The notes below the pieces were generated by a model that worked only from the letters and a program-made list of their open reading frames with translations, ran no database searches and had not been told where the DNA came from. From Mytilus trossulus (Eukaryota > Mollusca > Bivalvia > Mytilida > Mytilidae): a DNA stretch of 64,000 nucleotides. The position numbers were made by a program, and so were the translations under genes. The first letter of the stretch is position 1. Every line of letters begins with the position of its first letter. Below, piece after piece: positions 53,301-64,000 of the stretch. The stretch lies in the NCBI RefSeq assembly GCF_036588685.1, contig NC_086382.1, forward strand, positions 69,475,999 through 69,539,998, in the 5' to 3' direction.

Positions 53301-56300
53301 TCTTAAACAATTTCTGTTAAATGTTATTGCTATCAATGGTTTTTTTTTAAACTGAATTTTTTAAGTATTTCTGATGCTTTAAATTTAAAAAAAAAACCTC
53401 ATGAAATATTCATGTATTTGTAACACTGGATATGAAAACTTAAACATTGACAGCATTCTGTGAATACATCAACACTTTTATGTCTTATATATCCATTTCA
53501 AGTTTGACTAATAAATTTTAGACCAAATTCAATTTGTTTTACCTTGGGCCTGGTTAACATAGGTTTCTTTTCCTTTGAAATTTCTGACAGATGATATCAT
53601 AACTACACTTTTCCTCACTCAAGGTATACAAATGTATAATCAAGTTGTCTCATTGGCAATCATACCACATCTTCATATTTATATAACTTTTACAATTGCT
53701 AAATAAAACCTACCTCAGTCAATGTCTGGAGAAGTACAGTCAGTGAACTGTTTTCTAGTAATGCAATAAACGTACAGATGATACTAATTATTTGTTTTTG
53801 ATCTGCTGCGTTTTCTTCTGACTGGGCATGCTCAAGCCATGGTAAACAAACATTGAACACAAAATAATTTGAATGACTTTCATCTGTCTCAATGTCACCA
53901 TGGCAACTTTCTATGACAAGTTTTATGGTATCTTCTGCTGGCTCTATTTCCATTAAAGCTGCAAAAAGATGCAAGCTTGGTGGATTCCATTGTTTGTGAG
54001 CATTCTGAAAACCATGTATGGCTAATTTTTGTACAAAAGTACTCATGCCTTTAGTTAATTTAATCCGATCTTGACCTTTTGAAGAAAGTTCAAATGAGTT
54101 CATATCAACACTGGGTTTAACTTTTTCCACTTTTCCTTTTTCTACAGGTTGTGGATAGACTAAATTGTTTACAAGAAGCATCACCCGATCTACCACTCTC
54201 ATACTATCATCCTGAACTTCCTCACTAAGTCTCTCTTTCACTTTATCTGATAATTCTGACCAATAGGAGAGCAGAGTTTCTCTGACATCATCAGTTCCCA
54301 CATTTTCCAGTTTCTCCAGAGCACTTCCCATCATGCAGTATAAAGGTGACTTATACAATTCTGATTCCTTCTCTATGATGGATGAAACAACAACTGGTAA
54401 AAGCTAAAATAAATACAAACAGAGTAAATATTGTGATGCTTGATGTTGATAATTTTTCAAGAAGTATTTTCATTTTGTTGGTTTTCCTACTGGAAATGTG
54501 GTCAATGTACACAGAACTTTTTATATGTCAAGCCCAGTCTTTGTACACAGTAAGGTGAATGTCAACAAAATACATAAAACAGATTAATATGAAACATCTC
54601 AATTCCTACCCATACCTGATCATGGAGTATTATTTTTATTAAAGTCAAATCACTGCCTGTGCTGGTAACTTCCTTCATCATAAACTGACCACATTCTATA
54701 AAAGCTCTAACAAAAGCACTGCATTCACTGGTATTGGTCTGCACTTGTTCTTTACTTAGTCTGAAAAATAAATATTTTTTTGTTTTTGTATTCAAATAGT
54801 TTACAATAATTAGAATTTATAATTGACGTGTGAATGTGATTTATCAAACAACCAATCTTCTGTTTCTTGTTATGCCAAGCATTCCAAGTAGGATGGCTTT
54901 ATTATTTTACCGGTAGTGCTTAAATTGAAAAAAGTAGAAACAGATAAAACACTTCCTTCTAATATAACAGATAGCCCTGGTTTGCACGACTGATTTGTAT
55001 CAGAAAGAAGGCATGATGAGTTCCAGTCCTATAGTGGGCCGTCATATCCTGGTCTTAATTTGAAAGACATTAAATTTCAATCTATAATTTTGAATTCCAG
55101 CTTTAAGCATTTACAATTTTAATATTTAAATGATTGAAATAAGGGAAATGCTCTCACAACCTTAATGAGAAGACATCTGAAATTGGAAAATTGCTTCCTA
55201 TGTTTCACAGCTTAAAGCACTCAATACCTACACATTTCACTCACAGACTGATTGAAAATACAATATAAGACAAACTACTTAGACATGATAGACTTTTCTT
55301 TTTAACGTTTGTTTATTTTTCATTTCTATTGACAACTTACCCCAGTTTCATGTGGTTCAAGAATTCTACATAGATCTTGTTTTCTTCCTTCAGTAAATCA
55401 GGTGGAACCTTACTTATAAAGGGAAGTAAATCTGGAGCAATCAGAGAGCAGTTTCCATAGCAACCATTTTCTAATAAGTTCCTTAATTTTGGCCATAACG
55501 ATTTTTCTATGCTTACATCTGTCCAACAGTCCTGTAAAAATATAAGTATATAAAGGCAAAGCAGTATATAAGTTACTGGTTATCTATAATCTAAATTATT
55601 GTACTATTTTCAATAATATATTTTTGTTGTTTTGTACCGATACATTTTAATGATGATAGAAGAGTTCTTCATAACAAACTGCATTAGATACTGACCTATT
55701 CAGGACTCCGAAATTTATTGTCATTTGAATTTATCTTGTCAGGGCCTTTTATAGCTTGCTATGCAGGTTTTTTTCATTGCCGTGCAGGGACACATAGTTG
55801 CTTGCATCCACATAATTAGGTCTCTGGTATTTTAACTCAATAATGATTATGCACTTGTATTTTATTAGCAGTATGATTATGTATCAGTTACTTAAAGGGC
55901 CTATGACTAGTTATATGACAGATTTACACATCTTTAACAGTTTACCTGTACGAAGTTGACGAGAGAGAGAACAGCTTCCCATACAGCAGGACAGATCACT
56001 GGATCTTTTTCATCTATGTTGTTAAGTATGAACGGGGAAAGCTTTTTAGAGAATTCCTGTGCAACATCTGGCATCGTCTGACAAAGTCCTGCTAGGAAAG
56101 TATACATCGCAGCTTTAATCTGGAAAACATTGAAACATTACAGCTCGACCATAAGACAAAAAATAAAATTGAAATGAAGGGGGAAAAAAAGACATATATA
56201 TCAACTGGCAAAATATTATTTAGCTAATGGTTTTTTTATAATTTCCAGTCATATTTTAAAAATCATTTTTCTTATAACAAATGTGTTATCTTTTGGTCCA

Positions 56301-59300
56301 ATCTTTAGAATACTGACATCTGATTATAATTAGTGTAATACAGATAACTTAATCATATAGGAAAACAGTTCAAAAAGGAGTTTATGAAATCCTTCAGTTT
56401 GTATTCTGTGAATTTGTTCCCTTTCACATCATAAAATTGTAAAAGTATTACTTGTAAAACTAGTCATCTTTTGTGTTTGTTGTAAACCCTTTCTAAAAAG
56501 ATAAATCAAAATACTGACTGAGACTTCTGCTTAATTTTGATTGTAGCATTACTATCACTTACTGAAGTAATTGTTGATTTTCCATGTTTCCAGAATTTTC
56601 CATCTTTTAGCATAGTTTGCATATGGTGTTTGAGATCTTCAATCTGATTGGCTGGTAAAACAGTAATCAACTTTCTAAGAGCCAATAAGGAGGATGTTAG
56701 TACTCTGTTGTATTTATTGACCATTTCATCCTGTTCAGTTGTACTGAAATTAAATGGATGAAATAATTATAGAAATAATTTTACACAAAATTATAAACCT
56801 ATATCTATGAGACTATGATATCAGTTTCATTTAATTCTTGCAAGAACTATACACAGGAGAGTGTTAACAGTGCAATGTTCCATGTAATCAATGTTTCTAA
56901 GGGACATACCTTTTTTAAATAATTGATTGACACTGATTTTTGAATTTGTTGGAGACCTTGATGACTACTGATTTTCTATGTCCCTTGTAACATATTGCCA
57001 GGGGGACAAAAAATACTAGGTAGTTAATGAAAGTACTTACGTGGAATCACTTAATGTATTAGGCGTCTGATTTAGGAGATTATCCACCAAATACTAAAAA
57101 ACAAATATATGGTCATTATACATGAAAGTTTAATGTATAAAGTATAATCTAACAACACTGATATAAACTATATTGAACTTCAGAATATTTTGTAATGTAA
57201 AATTGTTATGTCTGTAGTTTTATCCTTTACAAAAGTTTAAAAGTACAAAATGTACATCTCATTTTCATTCAGAAAAAAAGGGTAGAGTTTTCTCATTAAA
57301 TGTATTATACAGACCATTATCTGTTGGCTTGGTTTGAGTGAATGTAATCTAGAAAGAAGATTGTGATATATACCACTGTGACTACAGATTTACAGAAGAC
57401 AAGAGCATCAGTCTGTTTGGCTGGAGGGAAAGCTGTCTGGAAGGCTTGTTGTGCTGCTGTTGACACGGTAGGGTAGGTATCACACTGACACAGTAACCAA
57501 CTTCCCATCAAACTCTTCAGATAAGGAGCCAGATTCTTCCTAACTCTTAGCACTAAAGTGTTCATAGACTGCTGGGTACATTCTCTAACTTTATGGTCTA
57601 TATCCTGTAAGATAGAATATAAATGTACAGCTTATATGTTCATGGAATGCTTCATATACTTGAGTTTATTGGCTTTTTTGCATCTTGTATAATAGTGCAG
57701 TCTTTGCGAAAAAACCTTAAGTAAGAAAATCATCTTTAACTATTTACGTTCCATCTAACTGGCTTCTAACTCCTCATTTAAGTAATTTCACAGGCCCAAC
57801 CCATAATTTTACTGGACAAGGCTGTAGTTCTAAGACTGATGATGCATAAAGCATATATGAGGTGTAATTGTTTAATGACTATTAGGTACATTGTCTGATC
57901 TAAACATTACGTAAATAAACAAAAAAACAATGGAAGTGGGATAATCTTGCATTTGTAAAACTGACTTACTTTTATTTAATTTCTTGATCATGTTGATATA
58001 GTATTTTTTTAAACACTTGTATTTAAACTTACCAGAGTTGATTTATTGTATATATCCATGTATGGAATGTCGAGACAAATATTCAAATAAAATCATTTTA
58101 ATTCAAAATCAATGGACCCCTAAATATTAAATAATTACAGACAAGAAAATAATAAAAGGACAAACAAAAAATTGAGAATGGAAATGGGGAATGTGTCAAA
58201 GAGACAACAACCCGACCATAGAAAAAACAACAGGAGAAGGTCACCAACAGGTCTTCAATGTAGCGAGAAATTCCCACTCCCGGAGGAATCCTTCAGCTGG
58301 CCCCTAAACAAATATATAGTAGTTCAGTGATAATGAACGCCATACTAATTTCCAAATTGTACACAAGAAACTAAAATTAAAAAATACAAGACTAACAAAG
58401 GCCAGAGGCTCCTAACTTAAGACAGGCACAAAAATGTGGCGGGGCTAAACATGTTTATGAGATCTCAATCTCCCCCTATACCTCTAGCCAATGTAGAAAA
58501 GTAAATGCATAGCAATACACACATTTAAAATTCATTTCAAGAGAAGTCCCAGTCTGATGTCAGAAGATGTAACCAAAGAAAATAAATAAAATGACAATAA
58601 TACATAAATAACAACCATGACTAGCAGTTAACTGACATGCCAGCCCCAGACTTCAATTAAACTGATTGAAAAGATTATGATTTCATCATAAGAATATCAG
58701 GCACAATCCTTCCTGTTAGGGGTTTAGTATCATACCATCATAACATATATGAGAAGAACATAACCCGTGTCATGTCAACAACTGTATACATCTTTTTAGA
58801 CAAAAACATTCATTAAACAATATTCTATGACCTATATATATATAACATGTGCTAAATAAACAATCTGTGAGAGAGCCAGCTTGACATTTTCTTTTAGATC
58901 CCTGACCAGAACTTCTGATTGTTTCTAGCCATTTTTAGCCTATTTAGTTGTATTTGTCATTAATAATTTTCTAACTTTGTTCATATAAGAGGAGATGCCA
59001 GTTTGACATATAAAGATAGTTTGTGATAATTTCTATTTTTAATTTTTTTCTGATCTCTCAAAACAAAGATTTATGAATAGGTAGATTAACAATACAAACT
59101 TACAAGAGCAACTTTATTATAGATCCTTGGCCAGAACGGTAAGACAGCCTTTAGATGTTCAATGTCTTTCTCTTCACATAGGACACTGAACTCCTGCAAT
59201 GCCTATGAATACAAAACATATATATACTGCAATATAATTACAAGTTATGAATACCATTTTACGACTGTTACTGTAATTCTGAAATCAAAAACTCATAACA

Positions 59301-59741
59301 AAAATTTTTTTTTTTATGAATATCATTTTAGTTTTGAGCTTATTGTTTTGTACATAAATCAGGCCATTAGTTTTCCTGTTTGAATTGTACATGTATTACA
59401 TTTGTCATTTCAGCACCTTTTATACCTTACTATGCAGTATGGGTTTGAGTCATTATTCAAGGCTGTATGGTCACCTGTGATTGTTACCTGCAATTTCATT
59501 TTGGTCTCTGATAGTCCCCGATGAGAATGGCTTTTTATTATTATACCTTAACTTTAGTCGTACTATCTTTCTTTGTCAATTTCCTCAGAACCAATCTGAA
59601 ATCAGCATCTAAAGTGTTATCTATATCATCGAAGACCTGACTGGCTGGAACATATCCTGGGCTTCCTGAAAACCCTATAAAACCTGTTGCTGCTGTTCCT
59701 GTTGTCACTAGCAACTGAGCAGCTTGACTACTACTAGAAGG
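32398..59741 (-). CDS. LTN1: E3 ubiquitin-protein ligase listerin (29 exons, 1697 residues, first exon missing)
   Basis: Exons, 5' to 3': 59741-59547, 59202-59104, 57604-57374, 57093-57041, 56743-56563, 56119-55946, 55531-55341, 54760-54616, 54403-53714, 52924-52693, 52134-51901, 51396-51246, 50535-50397, 49887-49636, 49259-49141, 48354-48250, 42722-42586, 41866-41725, 41378-41234, 40280-40070, 39396-39162, 38900-38835, 37776-37593, 36966-36825, 35860-35731, 35112-35025, 34420-34226, 33517-33350, 32457-32398. All phases agree; the sum is 5094 bp. Listerin ubiquitinates nascent chains stuck on 60S subunits. The N-terminal block ([27 protein letters not shown]) and [13 protein letters not shown] match the family. 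The middle is helical HEAT/ARM-like; an RWD segment ([18 protein letters not shown]) precedes the RING-CH: CMIC, CKTC, HSAC, CPLC (C4HC3). Length is close to the vertebrate protein. The conserved basic start was not found between 59742 and 64000. Confidence 0.97.
32570..32700 (+). repeat. Dispersed module copy
   Basis: GGGCCTTTATATCTTGCTAT, GCAGTATGAG and GACCTATAGTTCTTAAC match the family also seen at 55735-55800, 59410-59530 and 62285-62400. It lies in the last listerin intron. Confidence 0.65.
35945..36110 (-). repeat. Dispersed mussel repeat, reverse copy, in a listerin intron
   Basis: The reverse complement reads AATGGGGAATGTGTCAAAGA, then CAACAACCCAACC, CACCAACAGGTCTTCAATGT and CTTCAGCTGGCCCC, matching 58175-58300. 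The 100-codon minus frame here is from the repeat. Confidence 0.85.
37990..38445. mobile_element. MITE, 456 bp, in a listerin intron
   Basis: The inverted ends match over 24 bp with three mismatches: GGTTACTAGAGCCCAATTAT on the left, and reverse-complemented right end GGTTACAAGAGCGCAATTAT. TTGT flanks both sides, a possible 4-bp target duplication. There is no coding capacity. Confidence 0.75.
40500..41095. mobile_element. Probable MITE in a listerin intron
   Basis: Diverged inverted ends: TTAAGGACCGATTTGGGCCC on the left, and GGGCCAAAAAGGGGTCTTAC on the right. The interior has no open frame. Family and target site are unclear. Confidence 0.55.
41098..41270 (-). repeat. 48-49-bp duplication across a listerin 5' splice junction
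   Basis: The plus-strand landmark ACACACCTG occurs at 41131, 41179 and 41228. On the minus strand each copy is the last 36 or so exon bases (TTTTATTATGTGTAGTGTTG, then TATCATTTGTACAG) followed by a GTGTGTA donor; a fourth partial copy lies at 41098. The donor at 41233/41234 is the one that fits the listerin family ([13 protein letters not shown]). Reading past it gives nine codons and then TAG. Confidence 0.93.
43003..43085 (+). repeat. Dispersed module, good copy
   Basis: GTGTCATTTTGGTCTTTTGT, then GGATAGTTGTCTCATTGGCA and ATCAGACCACATCTTCTTTT. Related copies: 5965-6060, 9985-10032 (reverse), 53643-53685, and looser ones at 32570, 55735, 59410 and 62285. It looks like the tail of an abundant retroposon. 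Confidence 0.75.
44098..45117. mobile_element. Foldback element with arrays of a CGCCCCAC motif
   Basis: The left arm has CGCCCCA-type motifs near 44101, 44117, 44140, 44161 and 44212; the right arm has their reverse complement GTGGGGCGA repeatedly up to 45110. Matching order in the arms: motif, CAAATCGCCCCAC, a spacer, then TAATATTACTCCTGCCAACT. Internal units with ATCTAGATAAATATATTATT occur twice (44236 and 44390). A separate MITE is inserted at 44769-44968. No transposase is present. Confidence 0.8.
44769..44968. mobile_element. hAT-like MITE (200 bp) nested in the foldback element
   Basis: Ends CAGGGTTCTCGCTAAG on the left and CTTAGCAAGAACCCTG on the right. Inside is a second inverted pair, GGCAAGTC and GACTTGCC, and repeated GGACTCA/GTGAGTCC blocks. 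The CAGGG ends suggest a hAT-type element, but the site comparison shows no 8-bp duplication. Confidence 0.8.
47423..47603. promoter_or_regulatory. Candidate intronic promoter: ETS and E2F sites
   Basis: CCGGAAGTG at 47423-47431 matches an ETS/GABP site and TTTGGCGGGAAA at 47592-47603 a consensus E2F site, in otherwise AT-rich intron. A CpG-rich patch, GTGTCCGCGCGGCCCG, lies upstream near 46587. No exon with a clear donor was found next to it. Confidence 0.3.
50047..50235 (+). repeat. Solitary arm of the inverted-repeat element
   Basis: GGCATAGATTACCTTAGCTG, TATTTGGCAAAACTTTTAGG and CTCAATGCTCTTCAACTT match the right arm at 21117-21275. It lies in a listerin intron. Confidence 0.75.
50723..50800 (+). 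repeat. Dispersed module copy
   Basis: GATTAGGGACTTTCCGTTTT then GAATTTTCCTTGGAGTCC is shared with 14337 onward. Confidence 0.7.
53640..53690 (+). repeat. Dispersed module copy
   Basis: GTTGTCTCATTGGCAATCAT then ACCACATCTTC, almost identical to the copy at 43035. Confidence 0.75.
58160..58790 (+). repeat. Best preserved copy of the abundant mussel repeat
   Basis: It starts ATGGAAATGGGGAATGTGTC, continues with AGAGACAACAACCCGACCAT and GGAGGAATCCTTCAGCTGGC, and runs on through GGCCAGAGGCTCCTAACTTA and CCTTCCTGTTAGGGGTTTAG. It occupies most of a 1.5-kb listerin intron. It looks like a retroposon fragment; no long open frame remains. Confidence 0.8.
59410..59530 (+). repeat. Dispersed module copy
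   Basis: ACCTTACTATGCAGTATGGG then CAAGGCTGTATGGTCACCTG; related to 32570 and 55735. Confidence 0.6.
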
Positions 59742-60031
59742 CTGAAAAATAAAATATAAATATATATAACATGTATAATGATTGGTCAGTGTTATGATAC
59801 ATGTATGCAAATTAAAAAATGTGATAAATATATCCCTTTGAACAAAGTTTAACCAGTATTTAATCAGTATATCAGGACAGTTTTCAAGGTATTATATAAC
59901 TTAATGTATTTAAGTATTTAGCAACAAACAATTTACTCATAAAAACTTGCCAAAATTCGGGAAAAAAAATGTTTGCTTATTCTGAAGGTTAAAAATATAT
60001 TAACAAGTAGTCCAAGTAGTCACTGCTATAA

Positions 60032-60051
60032 CCCCCCCCCCCCCCCCCCCC
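60032..60051 (+). repeat. Poly-C tract, 20 bases
   Basis: Uninterrupted run of C upstream of the first visible listerin exon. Its length is likely variable and sequencing-sensitive. Confidence 0.9.
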
Positions 60052-60199
60052 TTATTACATGTAGATGCATTATTCTATTTTCTCTTTATATTATATATGT
60101 GAAGTCTCTATGCATTAATATACCCTGGTAAGTGGTTCCAGAGACATATAATACTAGAGATTTGCAACTCTAGTAGAATCCAAGAAACGATAAACGAAA

Positions 60200-60340
60200 T
60201 CACGTGAGACCGGACGTGATTGGGATTATGTTGTTACCTGGGATGAAGATGCGAAAATTCCGCCATTGTTGTTAAGAGAGACGATACGCTTAAAGATTCG
60301 TTTTCTCGTTTATGTCGATTGTTTTCACAGCTGAAGCATG
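60200..60340 (+). promoter_or_regulatory. Possible first exon or promoter at the left end of the insertion
   Basis: A CpG-bearing stretch with CACGTG (about 60201) and CCGGACGTG is followed by a strong plus-strand donor, GAAGCAT then GTAAGTAT at 60340. An acceptor TTTAAATTTAG lies at about 61345. Together they could make a spliced plus-strand transcript. Confidence 0.3.
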
Positions 60341-60484
60341 TAAGTATATTCAAAAGATACATCTAACTAGTTCTAACAATTTGTTTATACTATGTGCTGA
60401 AATGATGATAATAATCCAATGCAGACCAATTTAAATTCGGTCCATTCAGCGTCCCCTCTTTATTGCTGTAGAACCGGTGTGGCT

Positions 60485-60970
60485 CACCATTTTTTTTCAT
60501 AAAACTTAGAAATTTACAATTATATATGCAATGTTATAGTGTTATTCTACTCCCGATTGTTATCCCTTTAAATTGATACTATTTTCGTATATTTTGATCA
60601 ATTGTGTTTTCATAAAATACCATATCAAAGGTGATTTATTTTTTTCACATTGTTACCCAAATCCAGCTATGAGAGAACTACCTTTTTTCATAAAACTTAG
60701 AAATTTACGATTATATATGCAATTTTATAGTGCTATTCTTCTCCCGATTGTTATCTTGTTAAAATGATACTATTTTTGTATACTTTGATCAAATAGAGTT
60801 TTCATAAAATACCATCAAAAGTGATTTATATTTTTCACATTGGTACCAAAATCTGGCTATGCGAGACTTACCTTTTTTCATAAAACTTAGAAATTATAGA
60901 ATAAATATGCATTTTAATGAGCCTGTTTTTATTCCAAATGTTAACTTGTTAAAATAAGATCAGCGGGGCA
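60485..60970 (+). repeat. 190-bp tandem repeat, about 2.6 copies
   Basis: CATAAAACTTAGAAATT occurs at 60499, 60689 and 60879, an exact 190-bp period, with diverged units between (CTCCCGATTGTTATC, TTTTCATAAAATACCAT). It lies inside the inverted-repeat-bounded insertion. Confidence 0.9.
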
Positions 60971-61431
60971 TATATTTGTATTACCATTGACATGTACACA
61001 TTCCCAATTTATTTCTCTTTTCTTTGTAAATTTTCCGCATTATTCTCTATTCTTTATTTATTTTAGCACCCCATCAAAATGTATAGAAGTAGAGACTTAA
61101 TAAAGTTGATGTCAGCAACTTACATTGTATGTTCACTGTACCACGTTTCACAATAGACACACATATCAAATATTTGTACCTAATCGCAAGCTTGAAAGGT
61201 CTATACATGACAAAATGAAATTTAAAATAGATTTAGCATAATAAACATGATAAAAACCTGCAGAATATTTTATGACATACATGTAAGACGTAAAGTTTAA
61301 AAGTAAGACAAAAAGTCTTTTCAACTCTGTTTTTTTTAAATTTAGAATGCCAAAGAGGAAAAGATGTAGAAATTAACAAAAGTAGTTAAAAAGAGAGTAA
61401 TCCTCGACCATGAACAGCTGTTGGTACCATT

Positions 61432-61704
61432 ATGGAGGAGATATCTGTTACAGTTTCAATCCACACTGAAGATGAAAAGAGAATGAAAAATTATGAACGC
61501 TTGAATTTGATTGTCATGCTGTTTCTTTTTCTATCACCACTGCAAGGCACAGAGCAACTGATTGCACAAGAAATTGAGATATTTGCAGTGAATGAGACAC
61601 ACAATGAATATGAAGAATCTTGCCATCTCCCTTTCACTGAAAGCAATTTATTACAAGTTAGCATCGGGGATACATATATCCTTAGCTGTAATTTGCATAG
61701 TTGA
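61432..61704 (+). CDS. Unassigned 90-codon open frame with a signal-like segment
   Basis: It starts MEEISVTVSI and has a hydrophobic stretch LIVMLFLFLSPLQG about residues 27-40, followed by a polar, acidic part. No domain is recognised. AATAAA follows at about 61770, and an acceptor-like AG lies upstream near 61345, so it might be the body of a transcript starting at the left end of the insertion. It may equally be chance. Confidence 0.2.
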   Translation: MEEISVTVSIHTEDEKRMKNYERLNLIVMLFLFLSPLQGTEQLIAQEIEIFAVNETHNEYEESCHLPFTESNLLQVSIGDTYILSCNLHS

Positions 61705-62284
61705 ACTGTACCATTACAGTTGCAGGGAAATGAGCATAAAACTCTCAGTTATCATTGACAGTAACATTATGAATAAATGTTTTATAATAAAAATATTGTT
61801 TATACCTGGAATTATTTTTGTTCTCTTAAATTTTGGTTTAATTATTGAAAAAGGATGGAATCATGTGTAGTGATATTCTAGATATATTGTATACATAAAT
61901 ACATGTACATGTTCTGATTCTCAGTCTGACTGGTCCTTTTCATTTCAGAATTCTGGGATGTATGTTGGTGTTTTTTAACAGTTGTAATTTGGTTTATTCA
62001 AAAACCACACCAAATTAATTGGTTTATAGGTTTTATAGATATGCTTACTGTGGGGAAAAACATAACAAATAACAACAAACAAGAACATAAAATTGTACGG
62101 CTTGTGATAATGGTGAAATCTTTTATAATGCCTTTATTATGCATGTGCCTTTCCAAAGTAAGGAGCCTGTAATTCACTGGTTTGTTGCTGTATATATCAT
62201 ATTTGGATTTTTTTGTTATTATTTTGTTCATAAATCGGACAGTAAGTTTTCTTGTTTGATGTGTTAAACCTTTTTCTTAAGTAG

Positions 62285-62400
62285 ACCTTGTATAGTTGAC
62301 AGTGCAGTATGAATTTTACTCATTGCTAATTATACATGAGCCTTTTGGTTACCTAAAGTTGTTAATGTCTATCATTTGGTTTCTTGTGGAAAGTTAAAAA
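62285..62400 (+). repeat. Dispersed module copy
   Basis: Diverged relative of 59410-59530 with GCAGTATGAATTTTACTCAT and TTTGGTTTCTTGTGG. Confidence 0.5.
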
Positions 62401-63741
62401 TTATATTGCATATACTGTACAGAAAAGAAATGTCATACAATCGCACATCAATATGTAAACAAATATGAAATATTTGCCACTGGACGTTAAGCAACCATCA
62501 ATTAAATCAGCCTGATCAACAACAAAGGTAGACACATTTTTGTGCAGTTTGTATTAAGTTAAAAAAAGGTTTTAGCTAACAAATCAAGTCAAAATGTTGT
62601 AAAACTATTCACACATGTCCATGTCTGTTTCAAAATTAAAAGGAGATTTTAACTAGTCCAAAAGTAAAAAAAAAAAAAAAGGAGGGAAACATGTTCATTT
62701 CAAAACATTTAGATATTAATATGGCATTTAAACTGATGTATGCTTTGAAGTCAACTTGCCAAGTTAACAGAAGTATAACATAATAAAATGTTTCTTCTTA
62801 CAAAAATTGTTACATGAAATGGCAGCAATACCTACTGCTGCTGTGAGTTTTTATTGTATATTTAGCAGTTCCTTAAGCTTACAATATGGTTTAATACCTT
62901 TATTTTCGAGGTCAAAAGTGAGACTTTTATTGCCATTTTCTATTAAATGATCATTAAATGTAAGTCCTAACTAAATACACAATCCGTGGAAAGGAGAAAC
63001 CATAAATTTACCGACAATCATAAAAACAACTCAATGCAAGCTCTTAAAATAAATTTTGAAAAACACACTTTAGAAAAGAAGTTACAGACAATCATAAAAA
63101 TAAACCGATACAAGCCAAATTAATATTGAACCCAGAAAGTAATCAATTTTTAATGATCCAAACAAATTATGAATATAAGAAAAAGTCAATCATGACGAAC
63201 GATAAATTTATTAAACAAATTAAGTTTTTTTTCTACACATTAATCAATTTTATATTTTGTAAATAGTATTTTCGGAAAGAGTGGACACCTGTGGTTTAAC
63301 AACTTCGTTAGTACCAGGTGTCAAATAAAACTCATTTTAACAGGTTGTGATTTACCTGACCATCGGATAATTCAAGCCGAATATACATGTCACACTGTGA
63401 CATTATGTCTCCGAGACAGGTGTATATTTAATAGAACCCATTATGAAACTTTCAAATAAAATTAACTCTGATACAAGACATACAATTTATTAAGTGTTAA
63501 TTATTTAATATTGTATTTTCAAATAATTACATATGAACTCATATTATTCAATTAATTATGTTAAATTTAACACTGAAACAGTTAGTTTATGATTCAACTT
63601 CAACTTTTCTTCGAGTACTTTTAATACTTTGATAAAGACTCTATTACCCAAAGAAATCTCGCGAGGTTTAAATCTGGCCGTGTGAAATCACAGGATTTCG
63701 CCGAGTTGCCAATCTCTTGTATTATATGTCTCTGGTGGTTC

Positions 63742-64000
63742 TCAGTGAAAATAGTTAAAAAAGAAAATCTCAGTCAATTGAAAAATTTCAAACAGCGGTA
63801 TACTACTGCTGCCTTTATTTTACATTAAATGGTTAAGGCATCATTTTACATTAGATACAAGCAATAAAACAGAAAAAATAAATATGGTTATGAACATGAT
63901 GAAAGGGGTTTTCATACAAGCATTTTTTATTTATTTTTAAATATATGGGGAATGTGATCATCATGTCCACAGGACAAACATGATGTCCCCTTTTGAATAT
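63742..64000. other. Right edge, no gene seen
   Basis: It holds a copy of AACAGCGGTATACTACTG (63791) shared with 25684. The conserved listerin start was searched for here and not found. Confidence 0.5.

Larger units (their letters stand above)
60139..63734. mobile_element. 3.6-kb insertion with 33-bp inverted ends and a 7-bp direct repeat
   Basis: The left end CAGAGACATATAATAC, then AGAGATT and GCAACTC, is repeated in reverse complement at the right end with two mismatches over 33 bp. GTGGTTC lies directly outside both ends (60132-60138 and 63735-63741). The CAGAG start would suit a hAT element, but hATs make 8-bp duplications and I see only 7 matching bases. No transposase is recognisable, so it is a non-autonomous or badly decayed copy. 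Contents include a 190-bp tandem repeat, a plus-strand donor at 60340 and a 90-codon open frame. Confidence 0.7.

Noticed and set aside
60233..60265. Minus-strand ATGGCGGAATTTTCG as listerin start
   Set aside because: Joined to the main acceptor it frameshifts into a stop; it works only with an alternative acceptor 8 bases on, lacks the conserved basic N-terminus, and lies inside the inverted-repeat insertion.
63354..63386. MYIRLELSDGQ exon as the listerin first exon
   Set aside because: It is in frame with a good donor, but unlike the conserved listerin N-terminus and inside the insertion; kept only as a possibility in findings.

Overview
The window is AT-rich eukaryotic genomic DNA with GT-AG introns, many miniature DNA transposons and several short dispersed modules that I recognise as typical of marine mussels. 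A bivalve of the genus Mytilus or a close relative is the best guess. This rests on repeat recognition and on the gene set (multi-Tudor protein, TIR-domain gene, listerin); no database was consulted.

Layout. 1-5413: tandem satellite, unit 83 bp, about 65 units, running off the left edge. 6115-11702 (+): the last eight coding exons (377 residues) of a multi-Tudor-domain protein, whose upstream exons lie outside the window, so the satellite probably sits in one of its introns. 11703-15293: 3' untranslated and intergenic DNA with one dispersed repeat. 15303-18566: a complete Mutator-like (MULE) transposon with 9-bp target duplication, terminal arrays of a GC-rich motif about every 20 bp, and a two-exon gene (-) joining a PHD finger to a MULE transposase. 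18870-28690 (-): a gene I reconstruct as an N-terminal TLR-type TIR domain followed by two membrane spans, with two duplicated candidate first exons. 28700-32340: intergenic repeats.

32398-59741 (-): nearly the whole listerin (LTN1) gene, 29 coding exons, 1697 residues, ending in an RWD segment and a RING-CH finger. Its first coding exon was not found. Its introns hold several MITEs and a foldback element with a nested MITE. 60139-63734: a 3.6-kb inverted-repeat-bounded insertion with a 7-bp direct repeat, just upstream of the first visible listerin exon.

The genes are not an operon and no shared pathway is implied. Tudor proteins usually act in germline piRNA biology, listerin in ribosome-associated quality control, and TIR proteins in innate immunity or NAD metabolism. 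The most unusual theme is structural: three splice junctions in two unrelated genes are tandemly duplicated (68 bp x3 and 62 bp x2 flanking one Tudor intron; 48-49 bp x3 at a listerin donor), and in the cases I could read, the extra copies lead to immediate stop codons. The satellite also carries an 8-base U1-complementary donor motif in every unit, on the same strand as the Tudor gene.
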